From: Gnetum montanum
Lineage: Eukaryota > Streptophyta > Gnetopsida > Gnetales > Gnetaceae
DNA length: 64,000 nt
Direction of reading: 5' to 3'
Assembly: GCA_015680685.1 (NCBI GenBank)
Contig: MNCI01020127.1
Span: 208,762 to 272,761, forward strand
Part shown: positions 45,872-58,579 of the stretch, in pieces
Position numbering within the stretch: position 1 is the stretch's first letter
How the letters are laid out: each line of letters opens with the position of its first letter
Notes under the pieces: generated by a model
The model's input: only the letters and a program-made list of their open reading frames with translations
Told to the model about the DNA's origin: nothing
The model's database searches: none
Made by a program: the position numbers and the translations under genes

Positions 45872-48800
45872 TGTAGCGACCAAAAATGTCGACGACTAGA
45901 AAAAACTGAGAGGTCATCGGTTGCGACAATCTTAACCCTCAATCTGCGGGAGGGCTGTGCTGGATAAAATGGAAACAGGGTACCCTGAACGGTCTGGTCG
46001 ATCAGACAGGGAGTTAGTCGGTGTTAATATAACCTTTTGCAACTAGAAAATTTGAAAATGAGACTTATAGCACAAAATAATGCTTAAATGTAAAAGATGC
46101 AGAAAATGATGTAAAATGCAATGATAAGCAAGAAACAAAGTAAAATGCAATTAGAAAAATGCACCGCTTCAAGAATGTGACTTCACTCTGTCAAGGTGGA
46201 TATAGTTGGTTGTGTAGTGCTGAGGGGTGTAGAGATCCCAAGAGCAACCAAGACATTTAGAGCAAGATAGCTATATGCTTGAACGTAGACTCAGGATTCA
46301 ATAATGAAAAATGTTATGAGAATAGCAAGAAAGAGCAGAACAGAATGCTTGTAGCGACCAAAAATGTCGATGGCTAGAAAACACTAAGGGGTCGATAGGT
46401 GTGACAATTTCGACCCCGTATCCATGGCAGGGCCATGTTGGGTATGAGTGGATATGGGACGCCCTGAACAGTCTAGTCAATCAAACAAGGACTTAATCAG
46501 CGTCTATATAGCCTTTTTCAAGATATAGTTTTGAAACAAAAATGTGAAGTAATGCTTGAAAGTAAATAAAGCAAAAAAAATAGTGCAAAATAAAACAATA
46601 AGTAGGAAACAAAGTAAAATACAGTTAGAAAAATGCACCGCTCCGAAGCTACAAGTTTTCTTTATCAAGGTGGATACAGTCGGTTGCACAACATGGTGGA
46701 GTGCAGAGATCCTAAGTAACCAGGACATGTAGAGCAAAACAGGTTGTGCACTTGGGTGCGGACTTGGCTGCTGACAATACAGGGATTCTACCAAGGTGGT
46801 AGAAGGGGGATGGAACAAAATGCTAGCTGCAAATGCTAACTCTTTGTAGTTTCAAATAGAAAGCTTACAATGCTTGATGTTACAATGTGTCGGGAAGAGA
46901 ACTTGAGTGCCAGAGAGAGGAAAAGTCAAAGAATCGAAAAAATTTCCAAACCCTTTGAATGCTGCTCATTGGGGTATTTATAGGACCAAGGGCATGTGAA
47001 AGGGGTGGTTTGGATGCCATGTGCCTTGGGCCCATGTTGACTTGCTTGTGCTGCACATGCCATGCATAACCGTTGAACATGCATGGCTTTTATAATGCGA
47101 GCCTACCATGCTGTAACTATGAGCCTACCATGCCGTAATTATGCCGTTAGCATCTAGAGATGTGTGCCAATGGTCCAATTAGGTGAAGTGCATTGATGTT
47201 GCACAACCACCCTCATGCATTGCTGTGATTTGTAGCCTAGCATGCTTACCATAGCATAGCACCTTGTCATGCATTCCGCTACATGTATGTTGCATGCTTG
47301 CTATGCTACGTAGCATAGAGATTGGCCTTAGTCGCAAAAACTTTGCTGATTTGCAAATTTACTTCCTATGTTATGAGACTTGCAAACTTGCTAATTCTGC
47401 CCTTTGAGCTACCTTTTGTCTCTTCCATAGGATTTTTATGCCTCACTGTGCCATGTAGCTTAGCATAGCATAGTAGTAGACATAGTCCATTGCTTCTTGA
47501 CGAAAAGGGACATTGTTGAAGGACTTGGAGTTGAGCAAGCAGACTAGTTGTATAGCTGTTGCCATGTTACGCTTAGCGTAGCGTAGCATGACACTTTGTT
47601 CTACAATCATTTCCTAAAGCTTGTTACGCTACGTAGCAAGGCATAGCGTAGCGTAGTAGACTTCGTGACTTAGAAAACTTGTAGAACTATTTCGTGCATC
47701 CTGAGCGCTACTATCAACTTTGCGCACCATTTCTAACCAGGTTGTCGGTTGGGAAAACTACTTAGGTGGATAGGCAGGATGATCCATAGAGCCTGTTCAC
47801 ACCTAAAGTAGAAAATTTGCAGAACTGGCCAGCCTAAATTCAGAGCGTTCTCCTCCCGAAGAACTATCGTGGTGTTGTGTGAATTGGAAGGCCTAGTGAA
47901 GCAAGAATGACTTCGAATATTTTGGGGTGTTTCAATGCCAAACGAGAATGTTAACTGTTTACAGTGTCAAACAAGATGTTTACAATGCTCAAGAATGCAA
48001 TGCTAACTTTTTTGCTTGAAAATCCATTAACCTTTCCCTTTTTGAGCATCGCTCATTGGGGTATTTATAGGACCAGGGACACATGAGGGATGCAGTTTGG
48101 ATGATACGTGTCTTAGGATGATGCTAACTGATCTATGCTGTAATTTTGAGCCTACCATGCTGTAATTATGAGCCTTCCACACTGTAATTTTCTGCACTTG
48201 GAGAGGTGCACCAATGGTGCAAACGGGTGAAGTAACAGTCAAAACAGATGAAGTGCATTTATGTAGCACAGCTGTGTGCTACATTGTGCTATGCTTTGTA
48301 CCGTAGCATGTGGGCATAGCGTAGCAGCTTGCTACGCGAGGAGATGTGATGTAGCTTCTTACTATGCTATGCTATGTTGGCTGTTGGCGTAGCTTAGCAT
48401 CTTGCTACGCCATGCTACACTATGCAGCGTAGCGTAGCGTACTCTCCAGAAGCAAAAACTCCCGTTGTGTCCTTCTGCATGTGCTAGAAACCTTTGAAGC
48501 ATGCTGACTATTTGTTGCAGATTTGCTATGCCATGCTACGCTACGTAGCATAGCATAGTGTAGCAGTCGGCCTTAGTCGCAAAAACGTCAACAATTTTTA
48601 AACTTTGCCTTTTGCATTGTGAACCTTGCAAACTTGCTGATCCTACCCTTTGAGATTCCTTTGTTTCTTCTGCAGAGTCGCTATGCCATGCTACGCTACG
48701 TGGCGTAGTGACCAACGTGACCTACTTTTCATGATGTTAGTTATTTTCCTGTGGAAGGAGCCATCACCGAAAGACTTGGAGTTAGGCAATGGAACTAGTT

Positions 48801-49182
48801 GTCTAGCTTTTGCTACGCTGTGCTATGCTGCATAGCGTAGCACTTCATTTGGCAATCATTTTCTGAAGCTTGCTATGCTACATAGCGTGGCGTAGCGTAG
48901 CATAGCAAACTTCGTGACTTAGAAAACTTGTCGAACTGTTTCATGCATCCTAAGCACTCTTGACAACTCCACGCATCATTTTTGAGTAGGTTGTCAGCTA
49001 GATAAACTACTTAGATGGGTAGGCAGGATGATCCATAGAGCCTGTCTACATTGAGAGTAGAAAATTTTCCGAACTGGTCAACCTAAACTCAGAGCGTTCC
49101 TCTCCTGAAGAATTGCCATAACACTGCCTAGATTGCGAAGGCTTGGTGAAGCAAGAATGCCTTGGAATTTTGGGGTGTTTCA
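45872..49182 (-). repeat. 5' LTR of the Tat-like element, interrupted
   Basis: It ends GGTCGCTACA (45872) and starts TGAAACACCCCAAAATTCC (49182). Without the solo LTR and its duplication it is about 1721 bp, close to the 1674-bp 3' LTR. It carries the CTACGCTATGC palindrome field. Confidence 0.85.
46350..47934 (-). repeat. Solo LTR of a related Tat-like element, nested in the 5' LTR
   Basis: 1585 bp with the same terminal sequences as the surrounding LTR but clearly diverged. Flanks are ATGCT (46345-46349) and ATGCC (47935-47939). The uninterrupted site GAATGCCAAATGAG exists in the 3' LTR at about 30977, which confirms insertion and the duplication. Confidence 0.85.
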
Positions 49183-49187
49183 AGTTC

Positions 49188-50560
49188 AATGCTTAAGTAT
49201 CACATAGGACATCCCCATGACCATCATTGAAAATAGTCAAGTAGAAGATTAAATAGGTTGAGGATAGCTTAATGAGCTAGGTTGAATTCATAGAAGAATT
49301 AGGATGTTCATGGTATGGTTTGACCTATTGAATATTGAATAGAATAAGTTTGTGTGGATTGGTTGGGTGGTATATTTGCATGGCACCTAAGGGATATGTT
49401 TCTTGGACAATGTAGGATCTTTCCCATAAGGTATGAAACTTAGCTTTCTATGGTACATGACTAGGATTATAATATAGGACTTTATTGCTCGATTGGATTT
49501 ATACTTTTCATATGTGTGTGTCATGCCTATGTATTTCATTGCTCATCAAGGCTATGACTTTGTTTTCCTCTAAAAGGTTGATATTTGTAAGACTTTCTTT
49601 CTAAGTTAAGCTTAGGTCTAGGTCAAGTTTACTAGTAGTAGCTAACATTTGTATCTCTGAATGGATTGGTAGCATAGGAAGTTTTCCATAAATTGGCTCA
49701 TAGGAAGTTTTCATGTGGTCCTATAGGCCCATAGAATACCATTTACTTTAGTGCTCTAATATTTCCTAAATTGGCTAACTATTTTAGTTAATATTTTTGT
49801 AATTTCCCAGTTAGGCACTTTTACTTAACCATTCACTTGGGGGTGGTATGATGTAGTCAGGTTATGGTTCATCCTAAGTTGTTGCATGAGCTTTTTGAAT
49901 GTAGCACCCATGAAGTGTGTTTCATTGTCAAATATGAGCATTTTTGGTACTCTAAACTTATTTACCATGTGATGTTGAAAGAATTTATTATTTGTATTTA
50001 TTGTACAATCCTTGATTGTAGTTAGTTTTACCCATTTAGTACAATAATCAACCATTAATATAATGTAGGCTTTCCTTTTTAACATCGATGCAATAGATTC
50101 CATGAAATCAATTTTCCATATGTCAAATCATTCTAATGGCTCAATTCATTATTTTTTCCCTTCATTCCTAGTCATTATTCCTCCATCATGCTTAGTTCTC
50201 TCACAATACTATTTCAATTATGTGCATCCTAGAATATGTTAGGCTAGAAGTAGCATGCCACCATCAACTTTAGTGCTACCTTGCATCTTGCATAGTGACC
50301 ACTGCATGGTCCTTCATGTACATCTTGTTGAATTCTTTGTTGGTTCTTTTTTGGGACACAACATCTTGCTAATCCATCAACATAGATCTTGTAAATATTC
50401 CCATTTATTTCCATATATTGCTTTACTTTTTATTTTCTATTCCACTTAACAAAAAGTTCTTGTGTGAGAAGATAATTCATATAGTCAATGATCCATAACT
50501 TCTCTGTCAAGTTAATAGCCATTATTATCTTTGTGAATAAATTCTCATCAGAAAACTAGT
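49188..50560 (-). pseudogene. pol (IN): Integrase of the Athila-like element
   Basis: Core at 49825-50103: ILMVDYCTKWVK holds the first catalytic Asp. FDNETHFMGATFKKLM holds the second (DNG is DNE). SYHPQVNG is followed by a stop and then VK, so the catalytic Glu is Lys. Both last changes are single transitions. The zinc region lies towards 50500 and the C-terminal part continues to about 49200, next to GGTCATGGGGATG, where the TR-GAG elements resume homology. The Tat-like insertion lies just beyond the end of the gene. Confidence 0.75.
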
Positions 50561-50561
50561 C

Positions 50562-50900
50562 TTATAATGGCTCCTCTTGCTTTTGTAGTTCCCATATTAA
50601 TCTTAACAAGTGATCTGCTACAACATTGTTTGTCCCTTTCTTATCGATCATAGTGATGTCAAATTCTTGTATTATTACAAGCCACCTTATCATCCTAGGA
50701 CTCACCATTGGTTTATTCATAAGAAATCTTATTGCATAATGGTTCATGTGGCCATAAATGGGGTACTCAAGCAAGTAATGTTTGAATTTTTCTAGAACAT
50801 ACACCATGGTCATAAGCTCCTTTTCCTTAGTGGTGTAATTAAGTTGTGCTCCAATGATGCTTTTTCTAGCATAATGTCTATAGTATGACCTCTTTTGATC
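50562..50900 (-). pseudogene. pol (RNH): RNase H of the Athila-like element
   Basis: Open segment 50562-50813 reads MTMVYVLEKFKHYLL, then MVSPRMIRWLVIIQEFDITM and GTNNVVADHLLRL, the standard end of the gypsy RNase H. It is preceded by NYTTKEKEL. The expected acidic residue in the Y-T-D-H motif is Asn (HMNHYA). Confidence 0.75.
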
Positions 50901-51990
50901 ATCAAGCTACATTAGTATTGCATCCAATGCATAATTGAAAGCATTTTTCATTATGTGGAAGGGCTTGGACCAATTTAGAGCTTGAAGGATTGGTATTTCT
51001 ATTAACTTTTTTTTAGTGTCTCAAAATATTTCTCACATTGTTTTGTCCACTAGAATGGTACATCTTTCTTTGTCAATTCTACCAATGACTTTGCTATTTT
51101 GGAAAAAATTTTCTATGGATCTTTTGTAATATCCCATATGACCTAGAAATGATCCAACATCCTTAACGATTTTTGGCCTCTGGGTGATGTTATGAATGAC
51201 TCTTATCTTATTTGGGTCTACCTCTATTTATTTCTATGATACTTTATGTCCTAGGATGATCCCATCTTACACCATTAAATGACTCTTTTGCCAATTGAGC
51301 TTCAAATTGATTTCAATACATCTTTTTAATACTTGCTCCAAATAGTCCAATTCTTATTTGAAATCTAGCCCATAAGTAGAGAAATCATTTATAAATACTT
51401 CTATGCCATTACTAATTTGTTTTTCGAAGATACTTAGTACTAATATAGGGAATGTAGCAAGCACATTGCACAAGTCAAAAGACATTTTCTTGTAGGTAAA
51501 TGTTGCCCATGAACTAGTGAACATAGTCTTTTCTAGGTTTTCCAGTGTAATGCAGATTTGATTATACTCACTATACCCATTAAATAAACCATAGTACTAA
51601 TCTCTTGCTAGATATTGAGGACATGGTCAACAAATGGTAGAGAGACATGATCCTTGAATGTCACAAAGTTCAAAAACTAAAAGTCAATACATACCCTTCA
51701 CTTGTCATCCTTCTTTGGGAGAATGACTAAGGGACTAATTCATTCATTGTTTTTAATGGGATAGATGAATCCTACCTTTAATGACTTTTCCAATTCCTAT
51801 TTTACTACTTCTTTGTGCTAAGGATTCAACCTTCTTTTAGGCTGATGGTATGGCTTAACAATTAAATTTGTGTAATTTTGGTGTTGACATATACATGTGA
51901 ATGCCATTGGCCATTTGTTGACCACGTATAATAATATTTCTTCTATTCTTTATCAAGGTTAGTGCTGATGATCACCAATTTTTTATTATT
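50901..51990 (-). pseudogene. pol (RT): Reverse transcriptase of the Athila-like element
   Basis: Fragments in order: PLVILPKKDDK and RVCIDF (about 51690-51750), then GIEVFINDFSTYG (about 51360-51400). The last is the Athila-type EVFMDDFS signature, with the first catalytic Asp changed to Asn (codon 51389-51387). SLVELTKKDVPF follows near 51080. Many stops. The EVF..DFS motif is the main reason for the Athila assignment. Confidence 0.7.
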
Positions 51991-52349
51991 CAAGAAAGGC
52001 ATATTATAGCACTTTGGTAGGGCTTTTAACTCTAACAGTTTTGGCTCAAAATTTTCTAGGATCTCTAGCTATCCCCATTCAATGTCTTCTTCTTGATGTG
52101 AATGTGCATAGGGGTGTTTTCTTCTTAGATGTTTTAACTTATCTGTTTACTCAATGTAGGCACTTATGATTTGATTAGTTGATTCCATGTATATTTTGGA
52201 TTCTATCTCTTTATTAATGTTTAGCCATTGGGTACCTTGTTGTTTAGTGGTTGCTACATACTAACATTGCTACACACATTTCTTCTACATATCAATTGCA
52301 TGGTGTATTAATTTCTTATTTAATAGCCCAGAATTTCTATCCATAATAG

Positions 52350-52913
52350 CACCTATTATTACTATATGTGATACATGAAACTCATCATCTTTGTATAATT
52401 CTAGCTTCATATTATTTGAAAATCTCATAATCCTAGCTTAGCATTCATAGTGCTAAGCCATGCCCTTCCCATTATTATAGGAAATTATCCCTTGTTTTTT
52501 CTCACCTTTATTACTAAGAAGTCAACAAGGTAGGGCTAGCCATTGATGGTGGTGATGACATCATCTAAGTGTCCAAGTGGAATAGTGAGTGATTGATCCA
52601 CAAACTCTAATCAAATATTACTTTTCCTTAGTGGCAAAATATTTTAGGATTTGTACATATTTTGTAAAATTAGGTTCACACTTGATCCAGAATCTAGTAG
52701 AGCTTTACATGGTTTGTGACCTACTATTTGGAGATATATCAAGGAATTTCTTAGATCTAATCCCTGTTGGTGAAGTGCTCCTGCCTTAATCAAATATGTA
52801 ATAGTTTGAATGAGCATAATAGCAACTAGATGTGGATCAGTGAAATGTGGAAGCCTAGTATTCCCTGGAGGAGTATGTATAGATGGTATTGATGTAGATG
52901 GAGTTTTCATCCT
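52350..52913 (-). pseudogene. pol (PR): Protease of the Athila-like element
   Basis: ALLDSGSSVNLI (about 52675-52712) is the active site. KSNI, DQSLTIPLG and PIIMGRAWLSTM follow towards 52440, matching the TR-GAG protease motif for motif. It is preceded by a Pro-rich linker (MKTPSTSIPSIHTPPG). A stop sits shortly after the active site. Confidence 0.75.
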
Positions 52914-55350
52914 TTGAATCCTTGCCAGAATTTTTTGGAAGAATGGACATTTCCTAGATCAAGATTCATTTAACATTATCTTCTCTTGTATTTTCATTTC
53001 CCTTGTAGCATTCGTTTGTTATGGTTGTGTTAGCATTTTCCCTTGCATGACTGGTGGTGGCACTAGCGATAAAGAATTGGAAGGTTGGATTGATGAACCA
53101 ATTGCTAATTGATGTGCATAAAGATTGGGATCCATCCTTGAAGTCATGGTCCTATAATAGTTTGGTGAATAATAATGAGAAGAAGTATGGACTAAAGCAT
53201 TTCCTAGAGAGATTGGACATTGGACATAATATTCATAAGGATCTGGTTGCTTATATGGATATTTCTACGTCAATGGTGCATTGCCCATGCTTGTGGTTAT
53301 TGCTATTATTTTTGGTATTGCTCTTGTATTTGAGGATAGGCTCCACTTGGATAATAGGTTAGCTAGAAGGGTGTTCTAAGATTACCTTGAGGATAAGATA
53401 ATTATCTTGGCATATGCTTTTTAACAAATATCAGGTTAAGTGTGTATTCCCTTGACTCTTGCAAGTGGGCCATGACAGGGTAACATTTCTTAGGATGTTC
53501 ATATGGGCACACCTTGTATCCTTCCTTCTCTTCTAAATTGGAGTCTATATATTTCTCAACTATAGCAACTTTTCCTTTTTGTTTATAACTCTCTCATTTG
53601 TGATTTCTTCTCTTCTTATCTTTGCCTTTATTTAGTGATTGTTCAGTCCTTTCTTCTACTATCTTAAGAGTTGTGGAAAAATTTTCATCCACTAAGTTCC
53701 ATATTTTCTCTACCTTCATTGCTATGTCATTAATAAATTTTTGAATTAGTAGAGTCATATTTTTGATGACATCCTCCAAGGTTTCATATTTTTTCTTGTT
53801 GCACATTCTAACGTTTCATTTTCTTATTAATGGATCTCGATTGTACTCTTCAAATTATTCTCTTTTCTTTAACTCTCTTTCTCCTTTTGTCACTTGGTCT
53901 ATCAACCTTTGGATTTGATGGATGGTCATCTCTGATAATCTTCCTTGGGAATAGATCCCAAGGCTTTCTCTAGTTTTATTTCTTAACCCATCAATAATAT
54001 GTTTGAATTGTTTCCTCTATAAGAATCCATGGCCTAGGCATCTATGTAGTAGAGAATAGTATCTACACATTACCACATCAAGGGATTCATGTATCCCTTG
54101 CTTTCATCCATGGATTTATTTTCTCAAATTTGATACTTTAGAGTAAGTTTAATACTTGTCATTAGATTTTTTTAGCATGGTACTCCATCTCTGAATTGAC
54201 TTTGGTTCTAAGGATCTACTCTAGCTCTATGCCTCCTTGATGAGTGTTCTAGGAAATAACTTTAGTTTCTACCAATTAATTTCAATATTTTGAAGGGCAT
54301 AGGCATCATGAAATTCTTGAAGATGGTGTTGTGGATCTACATTGTATCCACCTTCAAATTTAGAAATGTTATCCATGTCTAGTCACTTGATGCGACTATC
54401 CCTTACATGCCTAGTTAGAATATATACTGCTTCCCTGATATTGATCATACTTTGAGTGACCAATAGGGGTTCTTCATCATCATCGAGTTTGTAAGCTATA
54501 TTATAGTGGTGTACCCTTCAGTTCTCATAGTGCTTTCTCTCTCTTCACATGTAATCTTGTTTCTTATTTGTTCATACTCATCCTGTTCTTCATCAAGATA
54601 TCTTCTACAGTATTCATGCCTTTCATAATCTCTAAGTCTTTGTTTTCTTCTATCAAAGTCTATTGATGACCTTAAGTAGGAAGAGGAAGCAATTGGAGAA
54701 TGGTACCAACTAGTTCTTCTTCTATGACTCTATGATTCATCTCTTTTTGGTTCCATAGAAGCTCTAGGCCTTGAGCTTTGCCTATGTTTAAAGTCTTCTA
54801 CCTATTTCCTTGGTGTCTTTGCAAGGGCTAAAGGCAATTGTACCTTGATAGGTTCTTCTAGATAAATAATAGGCATTTCTGACTAGACTTCATGATTGTG
54901 GTGAAGTTTCTTTGTTAAGAATGCATCATTATTAATTTTCTCTAGGACAACATTATGGTTAACTTTCTTTCCTTTATTTTATTCATGTCTTCTCTTCATG
55001 GTAGCATCCCTTCTTACTTGCACTTGTGTGGGTTGATATAGCATGGTCATGTGTTTATTCACATGATATCCTTCTTGTGCATGGTTGAGGTTTGTTCCCA
55101 TTAAGATTGCCTAAAGCATAGATGGTGCTTGACATTCTACATGTAAAATGATGTTGCCTTGCAAATTTTTCCACATTAACTATTCATCCTAGTGAAATAT
55201 AAATGTGAAATCAGGATAATATGAATCGGTATGAGTGTATGAAATCATTTTTTGCATAGGCACACTCCAATCTTCTTCATCATGTCCCTTGTCATGACTC
55301 TTTTGTGTTACTTTGGTAGGTAATAACTTTTCTTTAAGTGTTGAAGCCAT
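52914..55350 (-). pseudogene. gag: Gag of the Athila-like element
   Basis: The start ATG 55350-55348 reads MASTLKEKLLPTK. TDSYYPDFTFIFH then aligns with the TR-GAG N-terminus. The core Gag domain (about 53900-54400) is heavily decayed. Segment 53594-53806 has KVEKIWNLVDENFSTTLKIV, and a KVCPYEHPKKCYPVMAHLQES box lies at about 53455-53520. This homology is the main evidence that the TR-GAG elements derive from the same lineage. Confidence 0.7.
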
Positions 55351-55478
55351 GTTGTGTGTTTGACACTTTAGGTGTGTGTATTCCTATTATTAAGATTGAT
55401 TAAAAATGTAAAAGATAAACTTTGTGATTTTTGATATAGAAAAATTTATAAGATCAACTACTCAATAAACATTAACAC

Positions 55479-55497
55479 GTCCCTAGCAATGACACTA
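55479..55497 (-). other. Primer-binding site of the Athila-like element, decayed
   Basis: On the minus strand it reads TAGTGTCATTGCTAGGGAC. All six differences from the intact tRNA-Asp site at 233-250 are C-to-T or G-to-A. Confidence 0.75.
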
Positions 55498-55498
55498 A

Positions 55499-56351
55499 TG
55501 ATGAGCGGTGAGGTACCCCAACACTCTACTATACAAGCCAAAAATGTTCACGCGTGACTAAGATCATAATCCATGGATAGAAAATATAAGTATGCTAGGA
55601 GTTGATATTAGGTTCATGATCATAATCTTCCCACTTTGAGTTAATGAAGTCTAAGTGTATGGTTTGACTCATTGTGAGGCATATGATATTTGATATTATT
55701 AGGTTCAAATTACTCCTAGTAGTAAACATGATGAGCATGAGATAACAGTCTAAATCTAAGTAACAATGAAAATATAAATCTACCACAACCTATAGTGATG
55801 AGCATCTAGTCCTGCTTTACTGGTTGCATCTTGAGCTTATGTAATTATTTTTGGGATTACCAAGTAGAATCACTACTAAATGAATCAAGCAAAACCACTA
55901 CTGGGTTACCAAACAATTACACTTAAATGCTCGAAACTAGTCATTCTCATTTTGCTTACCTAATGAGCATGAAAAGTAAAGTACTTGGAAATATAAAGTG
56001 CTAAGCTAAGTAAATAGGAAAATTATGCTAAGTAAAAAAAAAGAGCTAAGGGAATGCTATAATGATGAAAAGCAATCTCAATCTTTATTATCGATCATGA
56101 ATCATGCCCAAGTACAATTCACTCGAATAAAGTCATCATGCAACTTATTAACACCACATTGTAGGCATTCATTCTATTGCTAAGATTACAAAATAAAACT
56201 ACAAGGGTTTAGCTAAGGATGGAATGAAAATTATTGTTGCTTGTGCACCGAAGTGTCATTATTTATAGGGTTGGACATCTCCTGAGACATCATATCAATG
56301 ATGACATAACTTGAGCTATGATATCATACTTGTGAAAAATTTGTTTTATCA
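55499..56351 (-). repeat. LTR F (853 bp), 5' LTR of the Athila-like element
   Basis: The ends TGATAAAAC / CTCATCA match LTR E. TATA (CTATAAATAATG) is at about 56257-56269. It is followed by AGAGG, the target duplication. Confidence 0.85.
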
Positions 56352-56356
56352 AGAGG

Positions 56357-56673
56357 ATTTGTAGATAACAAAGATTGAGTTTCAATGTTAATTTTAAATT
56401 TCATTTCAAATATTGTTAGATTTATTTTTATGTCAACTAAAGCATGCTGCTTACAATCTATAAATTATAGGTTCAATTCTAAAGGGTATGTTGATCTAAC
56501 ATCGTTATGTATTTTACTAGTAAAGTTCTATAAAAGTATCAACCTAACTATACATATTTGGATTGATAAAACATCATACTTAGGTAGTTTTGTCAACACA
56601 AGGCCATTGACACATGGTCATTGATGCATCTTTCAATGTGTTGGTGCATATGTATTGATGCTCTATCACTAGA

Positions 56674-56676
<3 letters not shown>
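56357..56676. other. Unclassified AT-rich stretch
   Basis: I see no gene or element signature between the Athila duplication and the AC repeat. Confidence 0.3.

Positions 56677-56705
<29 letters not shown>
56677..56705. repeat. (AC)n microsatellite
   Basis: About 14 uninterrupted AC units, followed by ATGTATGTATAC. Confidence 0.95.
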
Positions 56706-56709
<4 letters not shown>

Positions 56710-56779
56710 TGTATACCATCTGCATTAGGACATAATTCAATTAGTAGTGTAGAAGAGATTTTGTAGTTTTCTATCATAG

Positions 56780-57443
56780 AACTTAGATAAATTTTCCTTT
56801 AAGGGCCTACTATAATTTTATTTAAGTGCAAGATGTACTTGGATAGTTCTGCATGGATGCAATAAAATTAAGATTTTTTCTTTCCATCTTAGCACTTAGA
56901 TTAGCATTTAGTTTGTTTTTCATTACTTTACTTTACATGCCATTTACTTTCTTACATTTAGGAATTTAATATTTTATTTTGTAGTAATGTGAGTATGACT
57001 ACTTTGATCATAACATACTAACACTTAGTAATTTTAGTAGTGAATGCTTGCTACTCCCAACACTAAACACTTGAAAACCCAATACTATTATTATAGGTTT
57101 AGGATGTGTATGGAAAGTGGGAATGGATGCTTTACATTTAAGATAACTTAGATTACCTTTAATTCTATTAATTAGCTAGCATTTAATATTTTTAAAACCT
57201 TATTATTTTTATTTTTATATTGATAAAAAATAATAACAAAAATATAAACATATTATACCTCAATTGCATTTAACCATATCAATTAAGTTAACACATATGA
57301 CAATTAGGAAGATAATGACAAGTAAACATTAGACCTAATTATCTAAGGCATTAGTAGCTCAAGGTTCTATGAAATTTGACTAGATCATGCATATGCACTT
57401 GTGATTCATATGATCAGGCATAGAAGATACTCGTCGCTCATCA
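56780..57443 (+). repeat. Degenerate Athila-family LTR (H), start uncertain
   Basis: It ends CGTCGCTCATCA at 57443. The interior keeps TTTATTTAAGTGCAAGATGTACTTGG-like U5 sequence and the GGATGTGTATGGAAAGTGGGAATGGATG segment seen in LTRs C and D. The left boundary is not clear. No primer site follows. Confidence 0.5.
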
Positions 57444-57489
57444 AGCATATATATAATCAAATAGTTTTAGCTTCTAACACCTCAATTGT

Positions 57490-58329
57490 TGAGCATCGAG
57501 TATGTCTCATGCATAACCATACAAGTCTATAGGCATACCATTAGACTCTATTATAATTCGTGGAAGGGATAGGTTGTATGTTTAGGAGTAGAATAAGTAG
57601 ATTGTATGTTGTCTTCTTGATTATGTTTGTAGTGGGCTTATGGTATATGATTAAATATGGGCTTACAGTGTATATGGTTAAACATATTAATGCATATAAT
57701 TAATGATATTATATGATTCATTTTGCTAAAAGTAGAAATATGCTAAAAATAGAAATTATATGAACTAAAACTAATTAATAATGTAAGAGAAAGGATAATC
57801 CTAAGGCAATAAGTTTTTCATTAACCTATTAACATACTTATGAATTTACACATCAATTATTGGGTAACCAAACTAACTTATTATTGGGCAAACCAAGTTG
57901 GTTAGTTGTTGGGTAACCAAGTTAATCATGATTAGTAATTAAGGTATTTATGTACTTATTTTAATATACTAAATAAGAATGGAAAAATAAATGACAATAT
58001 TATAGAAAAGTAACTATCAAACTATGTTAAAGTAAAGTGCATAAAATATAAAGCTAATCTAAGCTCAAGTGTTGAAGTGTGAAAGAAATCAATCTTGATC
58101 TTTATTTCTATTCATGGATACAATTAAATATAAATAAATATAGATTTTGACAATATAACTTAGACACACATTATGAGAACTTATTAACTACTATAATTCA
58201 AAATAAAAATTGTAATAGTTTAGCTACAACAAACTAAACTTATGATTTTTGCCATTTTAGTTTGAATATTTATATGAAAATTTTTTTAGTTTTATTAAAT
58301 CATATTTGTTCATGCATTTGAATGCATCA
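57490..58329 (-). repeat. Degenerate Athila-family LTR (I)
   Basis: On the minus strand it runs from TGATGCATTC (58329) to about 57490, with three TTGGTTACCCAA-type boxes (57860-57920) and a TATA-like CATATAAATATTC (about 58265-58277). It faces LTR H tail to tail, 46 bp apart. No convincing primer site adjoins it. Confidence 0.45.
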
Positions 58330-58579
58330 ACTCATATGCAATTATGTCGATGTTGTTCCTACATAAATGTTCTTTAAAGTTCTACAAGGATACCTCCATG
58401 AACCGAGTGTTGAGATACTTATTGTTCGACCATAAATGGTCTCAAGATTGATGTAACCCTTGATAAATCAATGATTATGAAATGAAGAGGCATAAATCCT
58501 TCAATCATATATGTACTTAGCCTACTGCACATGTTCTAGGAATGACAAGGAAATGATAAAAAGCATGAAGTTTTTAATG

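Larger units (their letters stand above)
30501..49182 (-). mobile_element. Tat-like Ty3/gypsy element, 18.7 kb, with antisense gene and hairpin arrays
   Basis: A perfect AGTTC duplication delimits it. Order in element orientation: 5' LTR (45872-49182, holding a solo LTR), primer site, leader repeats, gag, protease, a 4-kb interval with three special parts (hairpin array, opposite-strand gene, hairpin array), RT, RNase H, integrase, a third hairpin array, 3' spacer, purine tract, 3' LTR. RT and pol-end motifs are of the Tat kind (FAWSY..M.GLDP; SFMDGFS.YNQI; YIDD). Without the solo LTR it is about 17.1 kb, in the size range of large Tat/Ogre elements. Confidence 0.85.
24556..56351 (-). mobile_element. 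Complete Athila-like Ty3/gypsy element, host to nested insertions
   Basis: Flanked by AGAGG at 24551-24555 and 56352-56356. LTRs (907 and 853 bp) start TGATAAAAC and end CTCATCA. Order in element orientation: LTR F, decayed tRNA-Asp primer site, gag, protease, RT, RNase H, integrase, spacer, env-like ORF, G-tract, LTR E. RT carries the Athila-type signature EVF-x-x-DFS. Subtracting the Tat-like insertion (30501-49182 plus one AGTTC) leaves about 13.1 kb, a normal Athila size. All domains carry stops. Confidence 0.85.

Noticed and set aside
53054-53362. Plus-strand 102-codon frame
   Set aside because: It lies antisense to the decayed Athila gag-protease junction and resembles nothing. It is a shadow frame.
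55595-55786. Small ORF inside LTR F
   Set aside because: It is within LTR sequence and broken in LTR E. It is chance.
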